From contig JACJXX010000001.1 in assembly GCA_020636435.1 (NCBI GenBank), positions 4,729,001 to 4,793,000 on the forward strand: a stretch of 64,000 nucleotides of DNA. Direction: 5' to 3'. Position numbers and translations under genes: made by a program. Under the pieces are notes generated by a model. That model did no database searches and was not told where the DNA came from. It worked only from the letters and a program-made list of their open reading frames with translations. Numbering within the stretch: position 1 is the stretch's first letter; every line of letters starts with the position of its first letter. This document shows positions 51,081-59,253 of this stretch, in pieces. This stretch comes from Lewinellaceae bacterium (GTDB lineage: Bacteria; Bacteroidota; Bacteroidia; Chitinophagales; Saprospiraceae).

Positions 51081-52337
51081 TTAGGTGGTTTCACTTTCCA
51101 GCCGGATCACCCGCACCGTCTCGACCTTGGTATCGCTTACCATCTCCAGGATGAAGCGGTAACCGTTCATCTCCAGTACAACCCCGCGATCGGGAATGGC
51201 TCCATGGGTCATTACCAGATAACCGGATAAGGTGTGGTAGTCCCCGTCCGGCAGGCCCAATGCATATTTTTCGTTAAGATAGTCAATTTCCAGGCGCCCG
51301 GAAAAGATGAATTCGTTATTCGGGCGAATGACCAGCTCTACGTACTCCTCCTGGTCGTGCTCGTCTTCGATCTCGCCGAAAATCTCCTCCAGGATATCCT
51401 CCAGGGTAATCAGGCCGGAGACGCCGCCGTATTCGTCGACCACAATAGCGATGTTGATGCGGTCGCGGATGAACTGGTTGAGCAGGTCGGTGACGCGCAT
51501 GGCCTCGGGCACAAAGGGCAGGTCCAGGATCAGCTTGCTGATGGATTTGGGTTGGGTGAGCAGTTGTTGATGGTGGACGTAACCCAGCACATTGTCGATA
51601 TCATCTTTAGTGACGATGATGCGGGACAGCTTGGTTTCCCGGAAGATTTGCTCCAGGTCGTCCACGCTGGCGCTCAGGTCGATGTTTTCAATCTCGGGGC
51701 GGGGCACCATGCACTCCCGCACGCGCACGTCGCGCAGGTTGAGGGCTTTGCCGAAAAGCTCCCGGTCGATATTGTCTTCCATCGTATCGGCTTGGGAGTC
51801 GTTGATGAAGTTCTCCAGGTCGAGGCGGGTGAAGGCGTTGTCTACTTCCTCCATGGGAGTGCGCAGGGCGCGAAGCAGGAGGTTGGACAAACGGGTCATA
51901 ACCCAGGAAGGGATGAGCAGCAGCCACTGCAGCACCTTCAGCGGGTAAGCCAAAAAGTAGAGTATGTCATCGGCATAGAGCCGGAACAGCGTTTTGGGCA
52001 GGAACTCTCCGAAAAACAACACAATCAAAGTAGCCAGAATGGTTTCCACCAGCAGCAGGACAAACGGCGCCTGGAAAAAGGCGACCTGCAGAAGAGAGGG
52101 TTCGATAAGCTGGGTGAGCAGGTAGGTGAAGACCACCAAAGCGATGTTGTTGCCCACGAGCATGGTACCGAGAAAGCTGGCGGGCGCCTCGTAAAAACCA
52201 GCCAGTATCTGGCCACGCCTGGAACCCTTTTTCTTTTTGAGTTCCACCCGCAGTTTGTTGGCCGAAATGTAGGCGATCTCTGTACCGGAGAACAGAGCGG
52301 ATAACATAAGGGCGAATATGATCAGCGCAATCAACAT
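51081..52337 (-). CDS. CNNM/CorC-family (hemolysin C-like) membrane protein
   Basis: The 418-residue protein has a DUF21 membrane domain (1-190, starting LIALIIFALMLSALFSGTEIAYIS), a CBS pair (about 200-320, with VRECMVPRPEIENIDL and NIAIVVDEYGGVSGLITLEDILEEIFGEIEDEHD) and a C-terminal transporter-associated domain. It is thought to move magnesium or other divalent ions, and in Bacteroidota relatives (GldE) it supports gliding. Its ATG overlaps the lptC stop by 1 bp (TAATG), so the two are translated together. The family is certain; the transported ion is inferred. Confidence 0.9.
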   Translation of the reverse strand: MLIALIIFALMLSALFSGTEIAYISANKLRVELKKKKGSRRGQILAGFYEAPASFLGTMLVGNNIALVVFTYLLTQLIEPSLLQVAFFQAPFVLLLVETILATLIVLFFGEFLPKTLFRLYADDILYFLAYPLKVLQWLLLIPSWVMTRLSNLLLRALRTPMEEVDNAFTRLDLENFINDSQADTMEDNIDRELFGKALNLRDVRVRECMVPRPEIENIDLSASVDDLEQIFRETKLSRIIVTKDDIDNVLGYVHHQQLLTQPKSISKLILDLPFVPEAMRVTDLLNQFIRDRINIAIVVDEYGGVSGLITLEDILEEIFGEIEDEHDQEEYVELVIRPNNEFIFSGRLEIDYLNEKYALGLPDGDYHTLSGYLVMTHGAIPDRGVVLEMNGYRFILEMVSDTKVETVRVIRLESETT

Positions 52338-53038
52338 TATTCCAAGTCCTTTTCCAGGTCGTCCACCTTGAGGCGCCCTTCAATGGCATTGATCCGGGAG
52401 TATGAAAAGTCCTGGTCCGCCTCGAAGCCATGGCCGTAGATGATCTCGTCGGGGCGGGTGATCACCACGAATTTGTTGGTGTAAATCTTGCGCTGCCGTT
52501 CATCCCAGATCAGTTCTTCGGATTCTATCTTTTCCCCTTCCACACTTTGCCAGACGACGCTGTCGCGGACGATCATCTCGTTTTTGTTTTCCAGCCGCAG
52601 GGCGTAGCGCGCGTCGAGCTGGCTGGTGATGGCGCCCTCCGGGCCGTAGAAATCGACGGCAATTCCATCGGGGAATTCCTGGCGCGGCTCCCGGCGGTCG
52701 AGGTGGTACAACATGGTCGGCCCGGTTATCCGCACCCGCACCTGTGCGGAGTCGCTGTACAAAATTTCCACATCCCTGGCGGTTTCTACCTGGGTGTCGA
52801 ATTTTGATACCAGGTCGTTGACTTCTTCGACACTATTCTTACAGCTTCCAAGCAAAAAAGAAGAAGCAATAGACAATGACACAAAAAGCGCCCATGAAAG
52901 ACAGGGCTGTAAGTGCTCAATAAATCTCGTAAGGCTGGCAGTTCGGTAAGAACGAAAGGCTGTTGCCAGGGCCGTAAGGCCCTGGAATAAGGTTGGGCGT
53001 TGGCTTAGTCCTGTAAGGACGACAGGTTTTATTTCCAT
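52337..53038 (-). CDS. LptC-like LPS export protein (lipoprotein), start uncertain
   Basis: The C-terminal 165 residues match LptC: ILYSDSAQVRVRITGPTM, FPDGIAVDFYGPEG, DARYALRLENKNEMIVRDSVVW, EELIWDERQRKIYTNKFVVI and the closing GHGFEADQDFSYS. LptC links the LptBFG transporter to LptA in lipopolysaccharide export. A lipobox SSFLLGSC lies near residue 66 of the longest frame. The first 43 codons translate a GC-rich repeat (52925-53030) and are unlikely to be native. A GTG about 45 bp before the lipobox Cys (VSLSIASSFLLGSC) gives a short signal but may be the true start. It overlaps the CorC-like gene by 1 bp. Confidence 0.8.
   Translation of the reverse strand: MEIKPVVLTGLSQRPTLFQGLTALATAFRSYRTASLTRFIEHLQPCLSWALFVSLSIASSFLLGSCKNSVEEVNDLVSKFDTQVETARDVEILYSDSAQVRVRITGPTMLYHLDRREPRQEFPDGIAVDFYGPEGAITSQLDARYALRLENKNEMIVRDSVVWQSVEGEKIESEELIWDERQRKIYTNKFVVITRPDEIIYGHGFEADQDFSYSRINAIEGRLKVDDLEKDLE
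52925..53030. repeat. Hairpin-rich intergenic repeat before lptC
   Basis: CCAGGGCCGTAAGGCCCTGG (near 52965-52984) and GTCCTGTAAGGAC (near 53006-53018) are adjacent hairpins sharing a GTAAGG loop. The arrangement, repeated short hairpins with the same loop, is typical of an expanding repeat. It fuses in frame with lptC. Confidence 0.6.
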
Positions 53039-53110
53039 TTATTGAGAAGTTGCGCAGGGCTTTGATAAGTTCCTGGAAAAACGGGCGGCATACAAGTGTG
53101 TGTTCTAGTT

Positions 53111-54667
53111 CAATATCATCGCCAAAAGCGATGGTTTATGAAATAAATAATATTTGAATCAGGCCTCCTTAGCCGGCCATTTTTGTTGCCCCCGTCCGGT
53201 TTATAGCTCCGATTTTCAAAATATCCTCAAATTCTTGCTGAATTATAATTGAGTTGGGACCGATTTCGAGGGTATTTAAAATGTCATGGAGGTATTTTTC
53301 CGCCCTAAAATAAGCCTTGATGTCCTGAATACTCACCGTTTCTTCATTCCACTGCGTTTTGGCTTGTTCCATTAATACTAGGGACACGTTGTCCATAAAC
53401 AGGGATAACCCAACTGCATTGTCGACTTGCTGTTCCTTGACATTCTTAAAATCAGCCAAGCCAAAATATTGCTTGGCGTCCCTAAAGTTGAATTCTATCT
53501 GGAACCTCAAAGAATAAAACCGGATAATGGTTGAAGCCTCCAAGGTTAAATCAGTAGAAAACAGCACAACCCTTCCTGCCTTTTGCGTTACGAGGTTTAT
53601 TTTAACAATGACAACTACATTGATCAAGCAAGGCATCTGTTTAGTCCATACGCCCTTTATCTGATAAACCATGGTCCTGATGCCGCCTTCTGTAATGCTC
53701 TGGGTTAAATATTGCTCCGGGATATCCTGATAATCTATTTTGTCGCCGTACTTCTTGCGTCGGCCTTTGCCCGAATACGGCCCCTGATAAGGAAGGTATA
53801 AAGCCGTATTGCGGTTTAGTTTTGAAATCAGGCATAACCCAAACTGCTGGGCAACCAGGCAGCAAGTTTTATTGCCATAAGCCCCGTCGCCCACTACATA
53901 CCGGATGCCTAAGCCAATGCCTTCTAAGAGGGGCAGGGCCAGGCCTAAGAGCAACTCAAAACTCTCATACAGCAAGCCTTGTTTCTTTACATTTTGCTTA
54001 TTCTTGCTCCCTTTGGGCCGGCCGGCCTTGCGTTTTGCGCCTGAGCTTTGGCCGGCCTTGGCTTTGCTTTTCGAGCCTGCTTTGGCTTTCCCCTTTCTTT
54101 TCTTTTCCGGCTTGTTCGCCGGCTTGACGTTCTGCTTATGGCCTAACACAAAGGACTTTTCCTTTTTAGTGTCTACTATCGAAATGACATGGTTGCTAAC
54201 TGAACGGATAACCCTTCCGGCTATGGAACTATAAAACCAATTGACGCCAAAGGTATGTTTGCCGGCCTTGCCTTTTACCGTCTCGTCCAAGGCTAAAATG
54301 TAGCGCATAGGGCAGGGGCTTTCCATATAGGCCGTGCGAAATAACAACACGTTGAGGGATAACCAATCCATGGAACAGGAAAAAAAACGCTGAATGCTTC
54401 GATAGCTGGCGCCTTTGTCCGTCCACCGAGATATGTTTTTCATCGTAACCCCTCCGGAGCTAATGCAATAAATGCCTTTGATTATTTCAACCAATATGCC
54501 TACATTCGTTTCTAAAGCTGGGGCAAGCCCTTGTATCAATTGGGTTAGTTCTAGCATGGCGGAAATGGGTTGTTTTTTGTTTTTTTGGTCGAAAACTAAA
54601 GTAACAACCTTTTCCGCTTTTTTTATATGTCAACTTTTATCATCTACCGCTTTTGGCGATGATATTG
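53111..54667 (-). mobile_element. Intact IS element (IS4-like, 1557 bp)
   Basis: Perfect 20-bp inverted ends CAATATCATCGCCAAAAGCG (53111-53130) and complement (54648-54667) enclose one transposase gene. The 6-bp direct repeat CTAGTT at 53105-53110 and 54668-54673 is a target duplication. No defect is visible, so insertion is recent. It separates lptC from the sugar isomerase gene and could have displaced the lptC promoter. Confidence 0.9.
53169..54557 (-). CDS. IS4-type DDE transposase
   Basis: The 462-residue product has the DDE layout of the IS4 group. The first Asp is in YILALDETVKGK (near 93), the second in YVVGDGAYGNK (near 224) and the Glu in YSLRFQIEFNFRDAKQYFGL (near 366), with the Y-R-x6-E-like spacing of IS4 members. 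A Lys/Ala/Gly-rich insert (about 145-190, KPANKPEKKRKGKAKAG) lies between the first two. It catalyses cut-and-paste transposition of the element it sits in. The frame is intact and fills 89 per cent of the element. Confidence 0.92.
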   Translation of the reverse strand: MLELTQLIQGLAPALETNVGILVEIIKGIYCISSGGVTMKNISRWTDKGASYRSIQRFFSCSMDWLSLNVLLFRTAYMESPCPMRYILALDETVKGKAGKHTFGVNWFYSSIAGRVIRSVSNHVISIVDTKKEKSFVLGHKQNVKPANKPEKKRKGKAKAGSKSKAKAGQSSGAKRKAGRPKGSKNKQNVKKQGLLYESFELLLGLALPLLEGIGLGIRYVVGDGAYGNKTCCLVAQQFGLCLISKLNRNTALYLPYQGPYSGKGRRKKYGDKIDYQDIPEQYLTQSITEGGIRTMVYQIKGVWTKQMPCLINVVVIVKINLVTQKAGRVVLFSTDLTLEASTIIRFYSLRFQIEFNFRDAKQYFGLADFKNVKEQQVDNAVGLSLFMDNVSLVLMEQAKTQWNEETVSIQDIKAYFRAEKYLHDILNTLEIGPNSIIIQQEFEDILKIGAINRTGATKMAG

Positions 54668-54686
54668 CTAGTTGGTAAATAATTAA

Positions 54687-55646
54687 TTAAGAAGACAATT
54701 TCATTCCCTCTTCCACCAGCAGGCGTTTGGTGGCGAGGATGCCATCCACCTCGCTGCCTTCTCCTTCAAACTCGATGCCGATATGGCCGGTATATCCCGC
54801 ATCTTTGACCAGTTTGAGGATCCTGCCGTAGTCCATAGTGGTTTCCTTCCCTTGTTCGTCAAAGGCGTAAGACTTGGCGCTTACCCCCTTGGCGAAGGGC
54901 AGCAGGTCGTGTATCCCATCGTACCGGTCGTATTCCTTGATGCATTGGCCATCCGCTCCTCTTTCGATGCAGAAGTTGCCGAAGTCGGGAAGGGTGCCTA
55001 CATTTTTCTTGTTCAGCGCTTTCATGATAAAGGAAAGCCACCGGCCATCGGAGGAATAACCGCCGTGGTTTTCCACTATCACATTCAGTTCCAACTGAGC
55101 GGCATAATCGCCGAGTTGCTGCAGGCTTCGGAGCGCTGCCTGAGCTACGTCATCGGCAGGCCCTTTTCCGGCGGCATTCACGCGGATGGAATGGCAGCCC
55201 AGGGTTTTGGCCGCATCCAGCCATTTGTAGTGGTTTTCGACCGCCAGTTTCCGGGTTTCTTTTTCTGTGCTGCCCAGGTCGCCTTCATGGTCGATCATGA
55301 TGAGCACGTTTTTCACGCCGTTGTCGTCGGCGCGCTTGTTCATCTCGGCCAGGTAGGCCTTGTCTTTGGCCTTGTCCTGGAAGAACTGCGAAACGTATTC
55401 CACGGCCTCAATCCCAAAATCGTTTTTGGCTCTGGCGGCAAAGTCGAGGTTATCCATCTTGCCACCCTGCAAGGCTTTGTGAAGAGACCACTGAGCCAGG
55501 GAAATCTTAAAGAAAAGCCCTTCGGGAATTTCTACATTTTCCACAGTGGCCTTGTTGTCGCTGCGACAAGCCGATAACCCGTAGAGGGAAATGCCGGCTG
55601 CGATGAGGCCGGAATCGCGGAGGAAAGTACGTCTGGATTTTTGCAT
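54687..55646 (-). CDS. Sugar phosphate isomerase/epimerase-family protein, exported
   Basis: The 319-residue product has a twin-arginine-like signal (SRRTFLRDSGLIAAGISLYGLSAC), which also contains a possible lipobox, and an AP-endonuclease-2-like TIM barrel. Features are LAQWSLHKAL, GIEAVEYVSQFF, LIMIDHEGDLG, NVIVENHGGYSSD, DFGNFCIE and HIGIEFEGEGSEVDG, the latter with conserved metal-site Glu and His. Such proteins isomerise hydroxypyruvate, xylose or inositol derivatives. The start at 55646 gives the RR signal. The IS element lies 19 bp downstream. The substrate is unknown. Confidence 0.85.
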   Translation of the reverse strand: MQKSRRTFLRDSGLIAAGISLYGLSACRSDNKATVENVEIPEGLFFKISLAQWSLHKALQGGKMDNLDFAARAKNDFGIEAVEYVSQFFQDKAKDKAYLAEMNKRADDNGVKNVLIMIDHEGDLGSTEKETRKLAVENHYKWLDAAKTLGCHSIRVNAAGKGPADDVAQAALRSLQQLGDYAAQLELNVIVENHGGYSSDGRWLSFIMKALNKKNVGTLPDFGNFCIERGADGQCIKEYDRYDGIHDLLPFAKGVSAKSYAFDEQGKETTMDYGRILKLVKDAGYTGHIGIEFEGEGSEVDGILATKRLLVEEGMKLSS

Positions 55647-55691
55647 AGGGGATCTTTTTTGTGAAAATAAAAAATTAACTCCAAACAAATG

Positions 55692-56252
55692 CTATCCATT
55701 GTATTGATTCATCGCATGCTGCAGGCCGATGGCACCAAAGGCTTTGGCGGTTTCGGCTGCTTTTTCCAGGATTTCCGGCAGTTGCGCGGCCTCTTCGCCC
55801 GACCATTCGCTCAGCACATAATCCACCTGCTTCCCCCGGCCGAACTCGCTGCCGATGCCGATCCGGAGGCGGGCGTAGTTGTTGCCGCCGGTGGCCTGGT
55901 CGATGTCTTTCAGGCCGTTGTGGCCGCCGTCGCTGCCTTTGCCCCGCAGCCGCAATTTGCCGAAGTCCAGGTTGAGGTCGTCGACGATGACGAGCAGGCG
56001 GTTTTTATCCACCTTCTCTTTCTGCAGCCAGTAGCGCACGGCCTTGCCGCTGAGGTTCATGTAGGTGGAAGGCTTGAGCAACACGAAGGTGCGCCCCTTG
56101 TGCCGGAAGGTGGCCACCTGTCCGAGGTTTTCCGTCTTCCACTCTGCTTCGAAAGCTCTGGCCAGGGTATCCACCACATCAAAACCGATGTTGTGGCGCG
56201 TATTTTCGTACCTGGCGCCGATGTTGCCCAGGCCAACAATCAAGTATTTCAT
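55692..56252 (-). CDS. pth: Peptidyl-tRNA hydrolase
   Basis: The 186-residue enzyme frees tRNA from peptidyl-tRNA that drops off ribosomes. Motifs: LIVGLGNIGARYENTRHNIGF with Asn and His of the active site, LLKPSTYMNLSGKAV, IVDDLNLDFGKLRLRGKGSDGGHNGLKDI and RLRIGIGSEFGRGKQVDYVLSEW. Length is typical. It is encoded 45 bp upstream of the isomerase on the same strand but is probably separate. The 286-bp gap before it holds a hairpin at 56477-56527 and no gene. Confidence 0.95.
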   Translation of the reverse strand: MKYLIVGLGNIGARYENTRHNIGFDVVDTLARAFEAEWKTENLGQVATFRHKGRTFVLLKPSTYMNLSGKAVRYWLQKEKVDKNRLLVIVDDLNLDFGKLRLRGKGSDGGHNGLKDIDQATGGNNYARLRIGIGSEFGRGKQVDYVLSEWSGEEAAQLPEILEKAAETAKAFGAIGLQHAMNQYNG

Positions 56253-56476
56253 TGGGTCCGGTTCTATCTTTTAATGTGTAAACGTACTACATGCTTGTGA
56301 AAGTTTGCTCAAAAAACAAAGATTGAATACCTGCCCTATGCCAAATGGTTAGCCTAAAGGCAGAGCCTTTAAACAGCATAGGGCAAATGAGCCTTTTTAA
56401 AAAGCAGGACAAGATGGGCTAATTGCCGTCCCATTTTAGTGAGCTTGTACTTGAAATATTTGTTGATTTTTGCAAA

Positions 56477-56527
56477 GTGTAAGGGTGTAAATGAGCGCGG
56501 GACGTTTGCACATTTACACCCTTACAC
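56477..56527. repeat. 17-bp perfect inverted repeat after the ABC ATPase gene
   Basis: GTGTAAGGGTGTAAATG (56477-56493) and CATTTACACCCTTACAC (56511-56527) pair perfectly around a 17-nt loop. It ends 12 bp before the stop of the metal ABC ATPase gene. There is no T-run, so a simple terminator is doubtful. Confidence 0.7.
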
Positions 56528-56538
56528 CTTTCCCCCCC

Positions 56539-57285
56539 TTACCCCCACCCCCCCGTCTGATGCAGGATGGGCAACTGGCCGGTGTAGGTTTTGGCGATAT
56601 TCTCCTTGGTAAACACCTGGGCAGTATCTCCGAATGTGATGAGGCGTTGGTTGAGCAGGGCGATGCGGTCGAAGTATTCCGGTACGGATGACAGGTCGTG
56701 GTGGATAACCAGGATGGTTTTGCCCTCGGCGGCCAGGTTCCTGAGGATTTGGATGGTCTTCTCTTCAGTGGTAATGTCCACTCCGACGAAAGGCTCGTCG
56801 AGCAGGAAGATTTCCGCATCCTGGCACAGGGCCCGGGCCAGGAAGACCCGCTGTTGCTGCCCGCCGGAGAGTTCGCCGATTTGCCGGTTCTCAAACGCTT
56901 CAATGCCTACTTCTTTAAGAGCCTGCCGGGCCAGGGCCTTATCTTGCTCGTTCATGCGTTGCAGCAGTTTTTTATGCGGATAACGGCCCATGAGCACAAT
57001 ATCGAAGACGGTAGCGGGAAAGGTCCAGTCTACATCGCTTTTTTGTGGTATGTAAACGACCTGTTTCCGGTTCTCCTCAATCGGCCGCCCTTTAACCAGT
57101 ATGCTGCCGGCATTGAACTCCATGAGGCCGAGGATGGCCTTGAAAAGAGTAGATTTGCCCGCGCCGTTAGGGCCGAGAATGCCGTATACATGGCCCGGCT
57201 CGATGTCCATATAAATATTGGTCAGGACGCGCTTGCGGCCGTAGGAGGCGGATAGGTCTTTGATGGTTATTGCTGGGTTGGGCAT
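56539..57285 (-). CDS. Metal ABC transporter ATP-binding protein
   Basis: The 248-residue ATPase has Walker A GPNGAGKSTLFKAI, the signature LSGGQQQRVFLAR, Walker B IFLLDEPFVGVD and the switch His in ILVIHHDLSSV. The length and the FVGVDITTEEK segment place it in the ZnuC/MntB/TroB group that powers zinc or manganese import. The binding-protein gene is 31 bp upstream. The membrane permease that should complete the importer is not in this window. The gene lies at the end of the metal-uptake operon. Confidence 0.9.
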   Translation of the reverse strand: MPNPAITIKDLSASYGRKRVLTNIYMDIEPGHVYGILGPNGAGKSTLFKAILGLMEFNAGSILVKGRPIEENRKQVVYIPQKSDVDWTFPATVFDIVLMGRYPHKKLLQRMNEQDKALARQALKEVGIEAFENRQIGELSGGQQQRVFLARALCQDAEIFLLDEPFVGVDITTEEKTIQILRNLAAEGKTILVIHHDLSSVPEYFDRIALLNQRLITFGDTAQVFTKENIAKTYTGQLPILHQTGGWG

Positions 57286-57316
57286 GGTTGTTGATTGGGT
57301 TGATTGGTTGATTAAA

Positions 57317-58327
57317 CTACCCCCCGTTCATCCGGCGGGCCACCAGGAGGAACCCGCCCACCAGGAGCAGCCCCAGCAGGCCGTAAAGGACAAACCTGCC
57401 TGCGCCGGGGCGCTTTCCTGCCGTCGCTATCCCTCTTTCTTCGGCCGAACGGGAGAGGGCGGCCACGATGGTGTTGGTATTGTATTCGAGCATCTTCAGG
57501 TAGGTGGGCGCAGGGCTGTCTTTATTGCCGATGGAGTCGGAATAAAGCTGCCCCCCAACCACCACCTTATTGTCCGAAGCGATCTGTTTCAGGAGTTTGG
57601 GGTTGACCGTGGTTTCGATGAAAACAGCGGGCACTTTGTTCTCCTGAATGACCGTGTTGAGGCGCATGATATCGGACGTTTGAGCTTCCGAGTCGGTGGA
57701 AGTGCCCAAAACAGCTTCCACCTGAAGGCCATAGCGCTTGCCGTAGTAGCGGAAAGCGTCGTGCGAAGTGATCAGTACCCGCTGCCGTTCGGGTATGGAT
57801 TGGATGGCAGCGGAAATCTTGCTGTCCAGGTCTTCCAACTGCCGGCGGTAAAGTTCGTAATTGAAGTTGTAGACATCCGCATTATCCGGGTCGAATTCAA
57901 TCAGGGCGTTTTTGATGTTTTCAATATAAACGAGCCCCAGGCGGGCGTCCATCCAGGCATGGGGGTCGGTGGCGTTCTTGTATTTGTCGCTCTCGATGGG
58001 AGCAATGCCTTCGGTAATGGTTCGCACGATGGCCCGGGTGCCCGAATTTTCGATCACCTCATTGAGCCAGCCTTCAAAGGTGAGGCCGTTCTTGAGGATG
58101 AGGCCGGCTTTTGCCGCCAGTTGAGCGTCGCCGGGGGTGGGTTCGTAAATATGGGGATCTCCTCCGATCGGTACGATGCTGCGCACATCGAGCAGGCCGC
58201 CGCTGATGTTGTCTGCCATATCGGCGAATATGGAAGCAGAGGCCACCACCAGGGGCTTTTGTTTGGCCCCCAGGCCGGCGGGAACGAAAAGGAGGAGGGC
58301 TAACCAATAGACTAAACTGCTTTTCAT
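57317..58327 (-). CDS. Metal ABC transporter binding protein with a C-terminal membrane anchor
   Basis: The 336-residue product belongs to cluster A-I (ZnuA/TroA/MntC): a signal peptide, ADMADNISGGLLDVRSIVPIG, then GDPHIYEP and ATDPHAWMD with metal His residues, FIETTVNPKLL with the metal Glu, and YSDSIGNKDSP with the last Asp. These fit zinc, manganese or iron binding. Unlike usual members it ends with a membrane segment (VLYGLLGLLLVGGFLLVARR), so it may be anchored rather than free in the periplasm. It lies 18 bp downstream of the regulator gene, forming an operon with it and the ATPase. Confidence 0.9.
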   Translation of the reverse strand: MKSSLVYWLALLLFVPAGLGAKQKPLVVASASIFADMADNISGGLLDVRSIVPIGGDPHIYEPTPGDAQLAAKAGLILKNGLTFEGWLNEVIENSGTRAIVRTITEGIAPIESDKYKNATDPHAWMDARLGLVYIENIKNALIEFDPDNADVYNFNYELYRRQLEDLDSKISAAIQSIPERQRVLITSHDAFRYYGKRYGLQVEAVLGTSTDSEAQTSDIMRLNTVIQENKVPAVFIETTVNPKLLKQIASDNKVVVGGQLYSDSIGNKDSPAPTYLKMLEYNTNTIVAALSRSAEERGIATAGKRPGAGRFVLYGLLGLLLVGGFLLVARRMNGG

Positions 58328-58345
58328 ATTTCTGAGAATTGTGTT

Positions 58346-59008
58346 CTAGCGTTTTTGAATAAACAGGTTCTGGCACACCTTCTTGGAAAGCACTTGTTCG
58401 CGTTTTTCATTGATCAGAACCCGCATGGATTCGTCATACTCGAAAAATTCCAGCAACTGCACCGGCGTTCCCAGCACCAGCTCCATGCGGCCGAGGTATT
58501 GCAGGAAAGCCGTGGTGTGATCCTGGACGCCGACGACAACGCCTTGCTCCCCGGTTTTTAGCTCCGAAAGCAACACCTGTTTGCGAACGGTGAAATTGCC
58601 GTCCGCATCCGGGATGGGGTCGCCGTGGGGGTCGAACTTGGGAAAGCCCAGGTATTCATCGAGGCGTTCTACCAGGCGCCGCGACTTGATGTGCTCCAGC
58701 TGCTCCGCGATCTCGTGCACCTCATCCCAGGAAAAGTGCAGCTTGTCCACCAGAAAAACTTCCCACAACCGGTGCTTCCGGATAAGGTGGGTGGCGATTT
58801 CCTCCCCCTGCTCGGTGAGCGTGACGCCCCGGTAACGCTCGTAATGGATCAGGGCCTTATCGGAAAGCCGCTTGACCATATCGGTCACGGAAGCCGCGCT
58901 GGTGCTCATTTCGCCGGAGATGGCGTTGGTGCTCGCCGGCTTGCCGTCCCGCTCCGAAATCTTGAAGATGGCTTTCAGGTAATTCTCCTCGGTGTATGAA
59001 ATCTCCAT
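58346..59008 (-). CDS. DtxR/MntR-family metal-dependent repressor
   Basis: The 220-residue product has the family winged helix (TEENYLKAIFKISERDGKPAS, ISGEMSTSAASVTDMVKRLSDKALI, GVTLTEQGEEIATHLIRKHRLWEVFLVDKL), the metal-binding dimer domain (CDH-like DEVHEIAEQLEHI) and a FeoA/SH3-like C-terminal domain (DHTTAFLQYLGRMEL). It should bind DNA when loaded with manganese or iron and repress uptake genes. It is the first gene of the regulator, binding protein, ATPase operon, implying autorepression and metal-limited induction. A -7 element lies 20 bp upstream. Confidence 0.92.
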   Translation of the reverse strand: MEISYTEENYLKAIFKISERDGKPASTNAISGEMSTSAASVTDMVKRLSDKALIHYERYRGVTLTEQGEEIATHLIRKHRLWEVFLVDKLHFSWDEVHEIAEQLEHIKSRRLVERLDEYLGFPKFDPHGDPIPDADGNFTVRKQVLLSELKTGEQGVVVGVQDHTTAFLQYLGRMELVLGTPVQLLEFFEYDESMRVLINEKREQVLSKKVCQNLFIQKR

Positions 59009-59028
59009 GTTATATGAATTGACAAGAG

Positions 59029-59036
59029 CAAAGATA
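59029..59036 (-). promoter_or_regulatory. -7 element of the metal-uptake operon (TATCTTTG, minus)
   Basis: CAAAGATA on the plus strand is TATCTTTG on the minus strand, 20 bp before ATG 59008. A DtxR-type operator could overlap it, but no clear palindrome is seen in the flanks. Confidence 0.5.
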
Positions 59037-59145
59037 CTATTTTTTAGATCGACTTAAAAATATATTTTTAATAACATAAAAATTAAGAAAGGGTTTGTTT
59101 TGACAAAAAACAAGGAGTAAGGATAAATTGCGGCTTAAAAAAAAT

Positions 59146-59153
59146 TAACTTTG
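59146..59153 (+). promoter_or_regulatory. -7 element TAACTTTG upstream of the second hybrid regulator
   Basis: TAACTTTG fits the consensus and lies 100 bp before the TTG start at 59254. TTG at 59128-59130 is a little close for a -33 element (15 bp spacing). Confidence 0.4.
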
Positions 59154-59253
59154 AAAACAAAACAAGGTTCTTACAGCTTTTTTCGACACTATAGGAGGTT
59201 ACATTTTAGGTTTTACAACCATAAATAGGCAAATAAACACGGGGGAATCAAAA

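Noticed and set aside
53169..54557. A second gene or passenger within the IS element
   Set aside because: Other frames inside the element are short and antisense to the Lys/Ala-rich transposase insert.
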